A DNA stretch of 9,686 bases from Emcibacter sp. (GCA_023142175.1 JAGLJX010000266.1:1-9686); one strand, 5' to 3'; shown: positions 1 through 7,614, numbered from the stretch's first letter. Program-made: numbers and translations. The notes: a model not told the origin generated them from the letters alone.

Positions 1-809
1 GGACGACCCCATGTTTGAACAAACGGAGCATCACCAAACGGGCTGTCTTCACCAACACCCTGTACGCCGGCATCAATAAGATCTTGAGCGACCTCACGTT
101 GAATACCCCGTGAAAGGGCCTGGTTATCAACATATTCAGCACTGATGTTAACGAAACCGTTTTCACCAAGACCGAAACCGGCGTTTGCTGCGATTTTGTA
201 GCTTTCTTCGCCTTCGTAGAAGTTACCGTACTGAGCAACAACTGATCCGCCTTCAGACGCATCTTTGATAGCAAAGTTAATAACACCGGCGATAGCATCA
301 GAACCATACTGAGCAGCCGCACCGTCGCGCAGAACTTCAACACGTTTCAGAGCAATACCGGGGATCATGCCGATATCAACACCGTGAGCACCGTTACCAG
401 CAGCAGGCGCAAAGAACTGCACCAATGCAGAGCGATGACGACGTTTGCCGTTAACCAGGATCAATGTCTGATCCGGTGCCATGCCGCGCATGGAGGTCGG
501 ACGTACAAACGCACTACCGTCACCCGTAGCTGGTGAAGCGGTGAATGATGGAACCAGTGATTTCAGATTGTCTGTAATATCGACTGAGTTACCACCAGCG
601 TTAAATTCTTCAGCACCAATCACATCAACCGGCACAGGTGAATCTGTTGCGGAACGTGGTTTGTTACTTCTGGAACCAAGTGTTACCACTTCTTCCATTA
701 CGACTTCTTCATCTGCGGCAATCGCAGTGCTTACTGACGTTGCCAGTAAAGCAAAAGAACATATGGCTGTTGTGCCCATAATTCTTGTAAATATTTTTGA
801 GTGAGACAT
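1..809 (-). CDS. TonB-dependent outer-membrane receptor, N-terminal part (cut by window edge)
   Basis: This is the first 269 residues of a TonB-dependent receptor, an outer-membrane barrel that imports iron chelates or other scarce nutrients using TonB energy. The ATG at 809 is preceded by GGGAG (816-820, complement). Residues 1-31 form a signal peptide with basic residues, a hydrophobic core and cleavage near AIA/AD. A TonB-box-like segment EEVVTLGSR lies at 39-47. The plug domain spans about 50-185 and contains PVPVDVI, NGKRRHRSALV, VEVLRDGAAAQYGSDAIAGVIN-type motifs; barrel strands begin at about 188. Unlike the receptor at 2729-5593 there is no STN signalling domain between signal peptide and TonB box, so it should not itself signal to FecR. 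The plug sequences of the two receptors are clearly related. Glycine is encoded mostly by GGT, unlike the neighbours, which hints at high expression. The substrate cannot be told from this part, and the rest lies beyond the left edge. Confidence 0.95.
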   Translation of the reverse strand, partial: MSHSKIFTRIMGTTAICSFALLATSVSTAIAADEEVVMEEVVTLGSRSNKPRSATDSPVPVDVIGAEEFNAGGNSVDITDNLKSLVPSFTASPATGDGSAFVRPTSMRGMAPDQTLILVNGKRRHRSALVQFFAPAAGNGAHGVDIGMIPGIALKRVEVLRDGAAAQYGSDAIAGVINFAIKDASEGGSVVAQYGNFYEGEESYKIAANAGFGLGENGFVNISAEYVDNQALSRGIQREVAQDLIDAGVQGVGEDSPFGDAPFVQTWGR

Positions 810-832
810 TTATTTCTCCCTGTTAAGTTTTA

Positions 833-856
833 TTGATAATTATCAAGTGTAGTATA
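833..856 (-). promoter_or_regulatory. Probable promoter of the left receptor gene with Fur-box-like operator
   Basis: Read on the minus strand, a -10 element TATACT (856-851) is followed by the perfect 14-base palindrome TTGATAATTATCAA (833-846). The expected transcription start, about seven bases beyond the -10, falls inside the palindrome. The palindrome carries the GATAAT/ATTATC half-sites of classical Fur boxes but in compressed form, without the central spacer of the 7-1-7 consensus. No good -35 hexamer is visible at 16-18 bases. A repressor bound here would block the start site, the usual place for iron-dependent Fur control of a receptor. Fur binding is inferred; another dyad-binding regulator is possible. 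Confidence 0.5.
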
Positions 857-992
857 GCGGCAAGACCAAAAAATACATCTGACTTTTACGCCACTATCAG
901 CTAAAGACGATGAAGGTCAAGAATTGTGGAAAAAATAAATAATAAATGTTATGATACCCATTCAGTGGCAGTAGGGATGCTTCAAATAGTTA

Positions 993-1021
993 TTAACAGT
1001 AGGATTTTTTGTGCGTAATAT
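993..1021 (+). promoter_or_regulatory. Candidate promoter for the sigma/FecR/receptor operon
   Basis: TTAACA (993-998) and TAATAT (1016-1021) are separated by exactly 17 bases and resemble a housekeeping -35/-10 pair, giving a start near 1028 and a leader of about 42 bases. An alternative is the extended -10 TGTTATGAT at 947-955, which lacks a well-spaced -35 and would give a leader of roughly 108 bases. The rest of the 810-1069 gap is AT-rich and I see no gene or clear terminator in it. A second Fur-like palindrome like the one at 833-846 is not evident on this side. Confidence 0.35.
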
Positions 1022-1069
1022 TTCCACATTTTCAAGTTTAGTTCGTCTTTACGGTCTAGTGAGGAGCGT

Positions 1070-1627
1070 ATGAAGTTGAAACCCAAGCTTAGGTTAGTGA
1101 GCGTAAAGAGTAAGAATCCTGCTGTTGAGGGATGTCATCACGATGAAATAACAGAGTTATATCAAGAGTATAACGAAACACTCGTTCGTTACCTTACAAT
1201 AAGACTACGCAGCAGACAGGATGCTGTTGAGGTTGCACAGGAAGCATATATTCGTCTGCTGAGACGGGACAATCTGGACGATATAGACTGTTTTCAATCT
1301 TTTTTGTTCAGAACGGCAACGAATATATCAATCGACCTGCAACGACACCGGACGCGACAGAATATAAATTTTGCCAAAAGCAAAATACTTTTTGGTAATA
1401 TCGACGAAATTACACCGGAGAGGGCTCTGGGGGCCCGACAGACACTTGATGAATTAAGGAAGGCACTGGAAGAACTGCCTCCAAAATGTAAAGAAGCATT
1501 TATGCTCTATAAGTTTAAAAATATGAGCCATACGGAAATCGCTGAAAAGATGGATCTTTCTGTAAGCTCAATAAGAAAATATATTGCCCGTGGCCTTGCC
1601 TTTTGCATACAAAAAATAGGCGACTAG
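1070..1627 (+). CDS. FecI-type ECF RNA polymerase sigma factor
   Basis: A 185-residue extracytoplasmic-function sigma factor, expected to direct RNA polymerase to the promoter of its partner receptor gene. Sigma region 2 spans about 27-95, with YQEYNETLVRYL, the acidic DAVEVAQEAYIRLL segment (51-64) and FLFRTATNISIDLQRHR (78-94). Region 4 spans about 126-180, with LEELPPKCKEAFMLYKFKNM and a helix-turn-helix TEIAEKMDLSVSSIRKYIARGL (155-176). There is no sigma region 1 or 3, as usual for this group. The start has GAGGAG at 1061-1066, only three bases from the ATG, which is rather close; no other in-frame ATG would preserve region 2. The FecR gene follows after 30 bases and the STN receptor after that, the classic FecI-FecR-FecA order. 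The gene uses many ATA and AGA codons, which fits low expression. Confidence 0.95.
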   Translation: MKLKPKLRLVSVKSKNPAVEGCHHDEITELYQEYNETLVRYLTIRLRSRQDAVEVAQEAYIRLLRRDNLDDIDCFQSFLFRTATNISIDLQRHRTRQNINFAKSKILFGNIDEITPERALGARQTLDELRKALEELPPKCKEAFMLYKFKNMSHTEIAEKMDLSVSSIRKYIARGLAFCIQKIGD

Positions 1628-1657
1628 ATTTAGCTTTTATAAATACAGAATAAAAAA

Positions 1658-2659
1658 ATGAAAAATGAAAATAACATAAACTATGCCGATAGGCCCGTTA
1701 ATGAAGCATCCGAATGGTTCATTAAACTTCAGGATAGCGACCTGTCCAATAAAAATTATCTGGACTGGCAGAAATGGTTAGAGAAGAGCGACGCCAATAA
1801 AAGGGCCTTTGCCAGAGCAGAAAACTGCTGGAAAGAGCTTACTAATTTGACGGAGCTGCCATGGGAAAATAAAATATTTACCCCTAAAGGCAATCGCCCA
1901 ATAAATCTATTACGGCGTTTTGCACCCATTGCAGCAACAATATTAATTGTCTTCTCCGTTGGTATATTTATCCATAATGACGCCACCTTGCAGCCGGAAG
2001 CAACAACCTACCAAACCGCACGGGCAGAACATAAAAGCGTCCAGCTTGCAGATGGCTCAATAATCAATCTTGGGGCCCGTTCCATTGTCAATGTTAATTA
2101 CAGCGATGCTGAACGCCATATCACACTGGTTCGCGGCGAGGCTGTTTTTGATGTTGCCAAAAATAAGGCCCGCCCCTTCATTGTGCAGGTCGGCAAGGGC
2201 GCAGTAACAGCTATCGGGACTAAATTTAACATTCATTCAAGCGCTCAGGATGTCACGGTAACAGTGTTGGAAGGCATTGTTGAAGTGAACCCTGATCTTG
2301 TAAAAAATAATTTAGATGTCACTTCTCTGCCAAGAGTATCCGCCGGCAAGGCAGTCTCATATAAGAGCAATGGGCATATTTCGGAAGTTGTAACAACTAA
2401 TGTGGATGCCGCCACCTCTTGGGAAAAAGGCCTTTTGGTAAGAGTAGACACGCCTCTGGCTAATGTGATCGAAGATGTGAACAGGTACTCTTCCCGTGAA
2501 ATCATTATCGGTGACGCCGCGCTAACCAATATCAGATTCACGGGAACAGTCTTAAGCGAGGGCATCGACAACTGGCTACGCGGATTATCAGTTGCCTATC
2601 CTATAAAAGTTCTCGACAGTGGGCATGATGCTATATTATTATTGAAAAAAGAAGAATAG
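1658..2659 (+). CDS. FecR-family membrane regulator (anti-sigma type)
   Basis: A 333-residue inner-membrane protein expected to hold or activate the upstream sigma factor and to read the receptor's signalling domain in the periplasm. The cytoplasmic N-terminal domain (about 14-62) has the typical tryptophans in EASEWFIKL, LDWQKWL and CWKEL. One membrane helix spans about 88-106 (FAPIAATILIVFSVGIF). The periplasmic FecR domain (about 118-212) contains SVQLADGSIINLGA, VRGEAVFDVAKN and the conserved GTKFNI (187-192). A C-terminal STN-like/secretin-type module lies at about 258-330 (VRVDTPLANVIEDVNRYS). No Shine-Dalgarno sequence is visible before the ATG; the upstream bases are almost all A and T. 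The frame is the same as the sigma gene, but three in-frame stops (1625, 1631, 1640) separate them, so this is not a split fusion. Weak initiation may keep it scarce relative to the sigma factor (inference). Confidence 0.94.
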   Translation: MKNENNINYADRPVNEASEWFIKLQDSDLSNKNYLDWQKWLEKSDANKRAFARAENCWKELTNLTELPWENKIFTPKGNRPINLLRRFAPIAATILIVFSVGIFIHNDATLQPEATTYQTARAEHKSVQLADGSIINLGARSIVNVNYSDAERHITLVRGEAVFDVAKNKARPFIVQVGKGAVTAIGTKFNIHSSAQDVTVTVLEGIVEVNPDLVKNNLDVTSLPRVSAGKAVSYKSNGHISEVVTTNVDAATSWEKGLLVRVDTPLANVIEDVNRYSSREIIIGDAALTNIRFTGTVLSEGIDNWLRGLSVAYPIKVLDSGHDAILLLKKEE

Positions 2660-2728
2660 CGTCGGGTCGAACCAATTATACCTGAGTAACAAGATGGTTT
2701 CCTAAGACCGCCAAGTAGAGAGGGAAGA

Positions 2729-5593
2729 ATGTCAGCCAGCAGCCCGCGTCTGCCAGAGGTTAGACGACATATGGCTATCTGGGCCATGTGTAGTGGTATG
2801 TTGGTGTTTTTTCCCAACAATACTTTTGCCCTTGATCAATCCCGACTGGTTCAAAGCCAATCCAGATTAGTGACTTTTTCCATCAAAGCACAGCCATTGC
2901 GCTCAGCCCTGCTCGAATTTTCAAAACAATCCGGCATCCAGCTTATTTATGTGAAGAAAAAAGAAACCATAAGGGATTCAAAGGCTCTTAAAGGTGTCTA
3001 TACCATCAAACAGGCCCTGAAACTGCTACTGGACAGCTCCGGCTTTGAATATGAATTTTCTGAAGAGAACACCGTAACCGTCCGCGGCATTGCCGAAAAC
3101 AGGGATAATAATTCTCTTAGCAAAGCCGGACCACCAGAGTCAGAATATGCCATGATGGAAGATGATAAATCAGACATCGGCATTGAAGAAATTATTTCTC
3201 TGGGAAGTCGCGCCAAGGGTCGCTCCGCCCTTAAAACACCGGTTCCTGTAGATATTATCTCTGCCCGAAGCATGACCGCGACCGGCGAAACCGAAACCGG
3301 ACGTATCCTGCAATCCCTCGCCCCAAGCTTTAATTTTTCAAGCTCCAGCATTTCCGATGGCACCGATGCGGTAAAGCCCGCCACATTAAGAGGACTTGGC
3401 CCCGACCAGACGCTAGTATTAATCAACGGCAAGCGGCGCCATACCAGTGCGCTCGTTCATGTGAATACCTCCGTTGGGCGCGGAGCGACAGGCGTTGATA
3501 TGAACGCTATCCCACCCGGGGCCATCAAACGAATTGAAGTTTTGCGCGATGGGGCATCGGCTCAATATGGCTCTGATGCCATCGCGGGTGTGATCAATAT
3601 CATCCTCAAAGACCAAGATTCCGGTGGCGATATTTTCAGCTCTTACGGCCAGACCTACGAAGGTGACGGGGATACTTTCGTCGCGGGGGCAAGCTATGGC
3701 CTGAAATTACCAAATCAGGGCAGCCTTACATTATCCGCAGAATATAGGGATAAACAACATACCAACCGGGCCGGACTTACCGGGTGCCTGCAATTCGAAA
3801 CCGGGGGTCAGAAAGCCTGTGCACAGGGCAATATTGCCCTTGATGCCAGAGAGGCCACATTTGATCGCAAAAATTTCCGTATTGGCGATTCCGAATCCCA
3901 ACAAAAATCCCTGACCCTGAATATGAACCTGCCCATTAATGAAAATACCGAACTTTACCTGTTCGGCACCTATTCAGACCGGAACAACCAATCCGCAGGA
4001 TTCTATCGACGGGCCAATGATCCCCGCCGGACGGTCATAGAGCTATATCCGGATGGATTTTTACCCCTGATCAATTCTAAAATAGGAGACTATTCCATTT
4101 TAGCCGGCACGCGGTGGACCATAGGGAATGGATGGTCGGTTGATGCCAGCGCCACCACGGGCGCCAATAGTTTCCAATTTCTGATTGCCAACTCCCTGAA
4201 CGCCTCTTTTGGTGCCGATAGTCCAACCTCTGCGGATGCGGGTACATTAAAAATTCATCAGGCTACCATCAATATTGATATAGCCAAATCATATGAAAAG
4301 GCCAATATCGCCTTCGGAACCGAATGGCGCTATGAAAATTACCAGATCATTGCCGGGGAACCCGCCTCATATGAAAGTGGTGGTCAGCTAAACCGCAATT
4401 GTCCGGGATGTGACGTGGCACCCATCCCCTATGCTGCGGGATTTCAGGTATTCAGAGGATTTTCCCCTGACAATGCGGTTAATGAAAGCCGGAATAACTT
4501 TGCCGTCTATACGGATGTCGAGGTTGATCTCTCGTCAAATTTCCTGATCAATGTGGCTGCCCGCTATGAAAACTATAGTGATTTTGGCAACCGTATTAAC
4601 GCTAAACTTTCCGCCCGTTATCAACTTTCAAATGCCTTGGCCCTCAGGGGCTCTATCAGTTCCGGTTTCCGCGCTCCATCCATGCAACAGAAGTTTTTCA
4701 ACAGCACCAGCACCCAGTTTATTGAGATAGACGGGGTATCGGTGGCACAGGAAAGAGGAACATTCCGCAATGACAGTGACGTTGCCCATGCACTGGATAT
4801 TCCGGAATTAAGAAAAGAAACTGCCATTAACTACAGCTTGGGTTTTGTAGCGACACCGCTGGATAAACTTACGATAACCGCAGATTATTACCGCATCGAC
4901 ATCACCGACAGAATAGCCATCTCCGGCAGCATCCCAATCAGTGAAAATTTTCCGGCCATCACCGCCGCAACCGGGGCCACAGACGGGCAGTTTTTCACCA
5001 ATATAGCGGACACCAAAACCCAAGGAATTGACTTTGTTGTAAATTATGATGTTCCCATGCCCATAGGGCAGAAGCTCGCACTTTCGCTCGCGGCCAACAA
5101 AACGGAAACAGAAATTAAACACGGGTCTATTGCCTCCCATCTACCCGGTGTGGATGGCCTGATATTATTCAGCCCACAGGACCGTTCTATCATTGAAGAA
5201 TGGCAACCTTCCTCTCGGGTGAATTTTACTTTGGATTATCGTTTCAAACAATGGTCGTTAATCCTTCGAAATAATTTCTATGGCTCTTACGTGGTCTGTG
5301 AAGGGGCCTGTAATATTGCATCTGGCGATGGGCAGAATATACAAAAATTCAGTGCCAAGACGCTCACGGATATACAGGTATCTTATAACTTTAAAAAAAT
5401 ACAACTGAGAATTATGGCCGGGGCAAATAATCTCTTCAATATTTTTCCAGATGTGAACAAAATTGGTCAGTCCCGCGCTGGTTCCATCGACGGTATTGTT
5501 ACTTCACCGGGCGTATTTATCTATTCCCGCCGTTCGGCACCCTTTGGGCATAATGGCGGATATTATTATCTACGGGTCGCAAAAAAATTCTAG
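2729..5593 (+). CDS. FecA-type TonB-dependent receptor with STN signalling domain
   Basis: A complete 954-residue outer-membrane receptor. A signal peptide occupies about 1-34 (basic start, MAIWAMCSGMLVFF core, cleavage near TFA/LD). The STN signalling domain spans about 48-118 (VTFSIKAQPLRSALLEFSKQ), followed by a linker and a TonB-box-like EEIISLGSR (153-161). The plug covers about 166-293 (PVPVDII, NGKRRHTSALV, EVLRDGASAQYGSDAIAGVI) and the 22-strand barrel the rest, ending in YYYLRVAKKF with the terminal phenylalanine expected for barrel assembly. AGAGGGAAG at 2718-2726 supports the chosen start; an internal ATG at residue 15 is less well placed. The gene follows fecR-like by 69 bases, where I cannot recognise an ECF promoter. 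The STN domain indicates signalling to the FecR homologue. Cysteines fall in close pairs within the barrel (353/364, 558/561 as CPGC, 857/861), probably in surface loops. The ligand is not evident; an iron chelate is the default guess from context. Confidence 0.96.
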   Translation: MSASSPRLPEVRRHMAIWAMCSGMLVFFPNNTFALDQSRLVQSQSRLVTFSIKAQPLRSALLEFSKQSGIQLIYVKKKETIRDSKALKGVYTIKQALKLLLDSSGFEYEFSEENTVTVRGIAENRDNNSLSKAGPPESEYAMMEDDKSDIGIEEIISLGSRAKGRSALKTPVPVDIISARSMTATGETETGRILQSLAPSFNFSSSSISDGTDAVKPATLRGLGPDQTLVLINGKRRHTSALVHVNTSVGRGATGVDMNAIPPGAIKRIEVLRDGASAQYGSDAIAGVINIILKDQDSGGDIFSSYGQTYEGDGDTFVAGASYGLKLPNQGSLTLSAEYRDKQHTNRAGLTGCLQFETGGQKACAQGNIALDAREATFDRKNFRIGDSESQQKSLTLNMNLPINENTELYLFGTYSDRNNQSAGFYRRANDPRRTVIELYPDGFLPLINSKIGDYSILAGTRWTIGNGWSVDASATTGANSFQFLIANSLNASFGADSPTSADAGTLKIHQATINIDIAKSYEKANIAFGTEWRYENYQIIAGEPASYESGGQLNRNCPGCDVAPIPYAAGFQVFRGFSPDNAVNESRNNFAVYTDVEVDLSSNFLINVAARYENYSDFGNRINAKLSARYQLSNALALRGSISSGFRAPSMQQKFFNSTSTQFIEIDGVSVAQERGTFRNDSDVAHALDIPELRKETAINYSLGFVATPLDKLTITADYYRIDITDRIAISGSIPISENFPAITAATGATDGQFFTNIADTKTQGIDFVVNYDVPMPIGQKLALSLAANKTETEIKHGSIASHLPGVDGLILFSPQDRSIIEEWQPSSRVNFTLDYRFKQWSLILRNNFYGSYVVCEGACNIASGDGQNIQKFSAKTLTDIQVSYNFKKIQLRIMAGANNLFNIFPDVNKIGQSRAGSIDGIVTSPGVFIYSRRSAPFGHNGGYYYLRVAKKF

Positions 5594-5620
5594 CAGCATA
5601 TTATTTGGGAAATACAGGAT

Positions 5621-6352
5621 ATGACAGATCAACATTATCAAAGCTATCAGGTTTGGGATCTCCCAACCCGTCTTTTTCACTGGCTGAATGTCATCTGTCT
5701 GCTTGGCCTGATAGCGGTTGGCACGGCCATATTATGGGCCGGCGCACTGGGTCTTGCCAGTGAGGGAAAAATCCTGTTAAAATCAATACATGTTTATTTT
5801 GGCTATGTCTTTGCGGTAAATTTATTAATTCGGCTTATCTGGGCCTTCATGGGAAACCGACACGCCAGATGGCGCGGATTCCTGCCGTTCAGCAAGGGTT
5901 ATATGGGGAAACTAAAGTCCTATATGGCGGCGGAAAAGTCTGCTGCACCAGAATATTATCTGGGTCATAATCCCAAGGGGAAACTCGCTGTCACAGCTCT
6001 TTTCATCTTACTTCTGACTATGGCGGTAACCGGACTTGTTCTGGCTGGTACGGATATCTATTTCCCGCCCTTTGGCGCGAAGATTCAGGAATGGGTAGCC
6101 GCTTCGGGAGTTAATCCATCGGAAGTAGTCCCCTATGTCAAAGATAATGTTGATGAAGTGGCTTATAAAGAAATGCGGGCTTTCCGCAAGACCTTCATCT
6201 TCACCCATTACTGGGCATTTTTTGGTGTGTTAGGATTAATTATCCTTCATATTGCCGCGGTGATTATCACGGAAATAAAATCTGGCGGCGGTTTAATATC
6301 TGCCATGTTCACAGGCCGAAAAGTCCTGCCCCGTGAACCGGAAGATAAATAA
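5621..6352 (+). CDS. Cytochrome b561 / Ni-Fe hydrogenase-type di-haem cytochrome b
   Basis: A 243-residue integral inner-membrane cytochrome of the bacterial b561/hydrogenase cytochrome b family, which passes electrons between quinones and a partner across the membrane. Four hydrophobic helices lie at about 21-43, 55-77, 122-143 and 193-218. Likely haem-ligand histidines are H20 (RLFHWLN), H57 (SIHVYFGY), H196 (FTHYWAF) and H210 (LHIAAV); the family motif GHNPKGKL occurs at 115-122. AGG at 5616-5618 precedes the ATG, only 27 bases after the receptor stop, so it is probably the last gene of the sigma/FecR/receptor operon. No hydrogenase, formate dehydrogenase or other classical partner is present in the window. 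Context suggests a role with the imported ligand, for example reducing ferric iron in the periplasm, but this is inference. It ends 18 bases before the convergent CDGSH gene, with no terminator visible. Confidence 0.93.
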   Translation: MTDQHYQSYQVWDLPTRLFHWLNVICLLGLIAVGTAILWAGALGLASEGKILLKSIHVYFGYVFAVNLLIRLIWAFMGNRHARWRGFLPFSKGYMGKLKSYMAAEKSAAPEYYLGHNPKGKLAVTALFILLLTMAVTGLVLAGTDIYFPPFGAKIQEWVAASGVNPSEVVPYVKDNVDEVAYKEMRAFRKTFIFTHYWAFFGVLGLIILHIAAVIITEIKSGGGLISAMFTGRKVLPREPEDK

Positions 6353-6370
6353 ACCACCGCATTAGATGAA

Positions 6371-6604
6371 TTATGACAATTTGGTATGAGCGCCATCGCA
6401 ATAGGGGCGGTTTGCTGACTGTTTACAGCCACAAACATAAATCGTTTTATCCTCCTCGAAGGTTACCACATCCGGTGTGATACCTGTGTCCTTATGCGCC
6501 CCGTCACAATAGGGGGCATTTTTGGATTTTCCGCACATGCACAAAGCCAGCTTATCGCCTTCTTTAACATCAATTACAAATGGCGTATTTTGCCAGGTCG
6601 TCAT
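6371..6604 (-). CDS. Double CDGSH iron-sulfur domain protein
   Basis: A 77-residue soluble protein with two CDGSH motifs, each predicted to bind a [2Fe-2S] cluster through three cysteines and one histidine. The first set is C22, C24, C33, H37 (CMCGKSKNAPYCDGAH); the second is C58, C60, C69, H73 (CGCKQSANRPYCDGAH). No membrane anchor or signal is present, so it should be cytoplasmic. This tandem arrangement resembles bacterial and CISD3/Miner2-type proteins, whose clusters are redox-active and can be labile. The start is supported by AGGAG (6615-6611 on the minus strand). It follows the hydroquinone reductase by 23 bases and is very likely its co-transcribed downstream gene; both leaders share the string TTTAGGAGAA. 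A redox or stress-sensing role with the upstream enzymes is inferred from linkage only. Confidence 0.95.
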   Translation of the reverse strand: MTTWQNTPFVIDVKEGDKLALCMCGKSKNAPYCDGAHKDTGITPDVVTFEEDKTIYVCGCKQSANRPYCDGAHTKLS

Positions 6605-6627
6605 AGTTTTCTCCTAAATTTAGCTGT

Positions 6628-7599
6628 TTATTCAGCCGTTGGGTTGGTAAATCGGTTGTGGGGCAGGGAAAAATCTATTTCCGGCCCCATAGGCACCACG
6701 CGGGTTGGGTTAATCATATGGTGACTTGTGTAATAATGCTGCTTGATATGAGCCATATTAACTGTACCCGCCACACCCGGTTTCTGATACATATCCCGCA
6801 CGTAACAAGATAGATTCGGATAATCTGCTATCGTCTTCAGATTACATTTAAAATGCCCCACATAAACTGCATCGAAGCGAACAATGGTTGTAAAGAGCCG
6901 CCAGTCGGCCTCGGTGATCTGTGATCCGGTGAGGTAACGGCGGGTCGATAGGATTTCCTCCAGCCAGTCAAGGCTTTCAAACAGGGGAACTACGGCTTCC
7001 TCGTAAGCCTCCTGCGTGGTGGCGAAACCGGCCTTGTAAACCCCGTTATTGACGCTGCTATAAATCCTGCCGTTCAGGGCTTCAATTTCAGTCCGCAATT
7101 CTACCGGATAATAATCCCCATCCAAGGCCCCTATATCATCAAAGGCACTGTTAAACATACGGATGATTTCGGACGATTCATTGGAGACAATGGTTCTGGT
7201 CTTTTTGTCCCAGAGGATTGGAACCGTTACCCGACCCGTATAGTCGGCCTTTGCCGCCACATAAACCTGATGCAGATATTCCGCCTCATTGATATTGTCG
7301 GCAACCACGCCGTCACCCGCCACAAAGGACCAGCCATGCTCAGCCATATAGGGATTTACCACAGAGACGGAAATCATGTCTTCCAGACCCTTGATTGCCC
7401 GAAATATCAGCGTCCGGTGCGCCCACGGACAGGCCAGAGAGACATAGAGGTGATAGCGTCCGGCCTCAGCCTTAAAGCCACCCGCGCCATCAGCCGTAAC
7501 CCAGCTGCGAAAAACTGAATCCTTACGGATAAACCGGCCTTTGTCGACCTTGGTTTCATACCATTTGTCGTGCCATTTTCCTTCGATGAGCAAGCCCAT
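6628..7599 (-). CDS. yqjG: Glutathionyl-hydroquinone reductase (Xi-class glutathione transferase, YqjG family)
   Basis: A 323-residue cytoplasmic enzyme of the Xi-class glutathione transferases, which use glutathione to reduce S-glutathionyl-hydroquinones back to the free hydroquinone. The thioredoxin-fold N-terminal domain carries the catalytic C57 in the family motif ACPWAHR. Further family signatures are NPYMAEHGWSF with W90, the glutathione-contact VSNESSEIIR (138-147), NNGVYKAGFA with Y188 (about 184-193), the helical domain LTGSQITEADWRLF (223-236), and the C-terminal HYYTSHHMINPTRVVPMGP (288-306). The length matches the family. AGGAG at 7610-7606 precedes the ATG. It lies between the DoxX gene (72 bases upstream) and the CDGSH gene (23 bases downstream), all on the minus strand. 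A DoxX-family gene next to this enzyme is also found in E. coli (yqjF-yqjG). The physiological quinone cannot be read from sequence. A perfect dyad at 7615-7631 lies directly in front of its ribosome binding site. Confidence 0.94.
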   Translation of the reverse strand: MGLLIEGKWHDKWYETKVDKGRFIRKDSVFRSWVTADGAGGFKAEAGRYHLYVSLACPWAHRTLIFRAIKGLEDMISVSVVNPYMAEHGWSFVAGDGVVADNINEAEYLHQVYVAAKADYTGRVTVPILWDKKTRTIVSNESSEIIRMFNSAFDDIGALDGDYYPVELRTEIEALNGRIYSSVNNGVYKAGFATTQEAYEEAVVPLFESLDWLEEILSTRRYLTGSQITEADWRLFTTIVRFDAVYVGHFKCNLKTIADYPNLSCYVRDMYQKPGVAGTVNMAHIKQHYYTSHHMINPTRVVPMGPEIDFSLPHNRFTNPTAE

Positions 7600-7614
7600 T
7601 TTCTTCTCCTAAAA

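Noticed and set aside
481..804. Plus-strand open frame of 107 codons
   Set aside because: It lies wholly antisense to the signal peptide and plug of the left TonB-dependent receptor, whose protein motifs are unmistakable; its own product is low-complexity with no recognisable domain.
969..1003. CAGTAGG occurs twice (969-975 and 997-1003) upstream of the sigma gene
   Set aside because: Two 7-base copies 28 bases apart are too short to call a repeat or binding site without comparative support.
2660..2728. ECF-type promoter before the STN receptor
   Set aside because: One would be expected for a FecI partner gene, but no convincing -35/-10 pair could be recognised by eye, so it is not listed as a feature.
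2998..3432. Minus-strand open frame of 144 codons inside the STN receptor gene
   Set aside because: It mirrors the STN, linker and plug coding region, has no domain and no ribosome site of note, and is best explained as a shadow frame.
4808..5140. Minus-strand open frame of 110 codons inside the barrel region
   Set aside because: It is antisense to continuous barrel coding sequence and the product resembles no known family.
6353..6370. Terminator between the convergent cytochrome b and CDGSH genes
   Set aside because: The 18-base gap has no inverted repeat or T run; nothing supports a terminator there.
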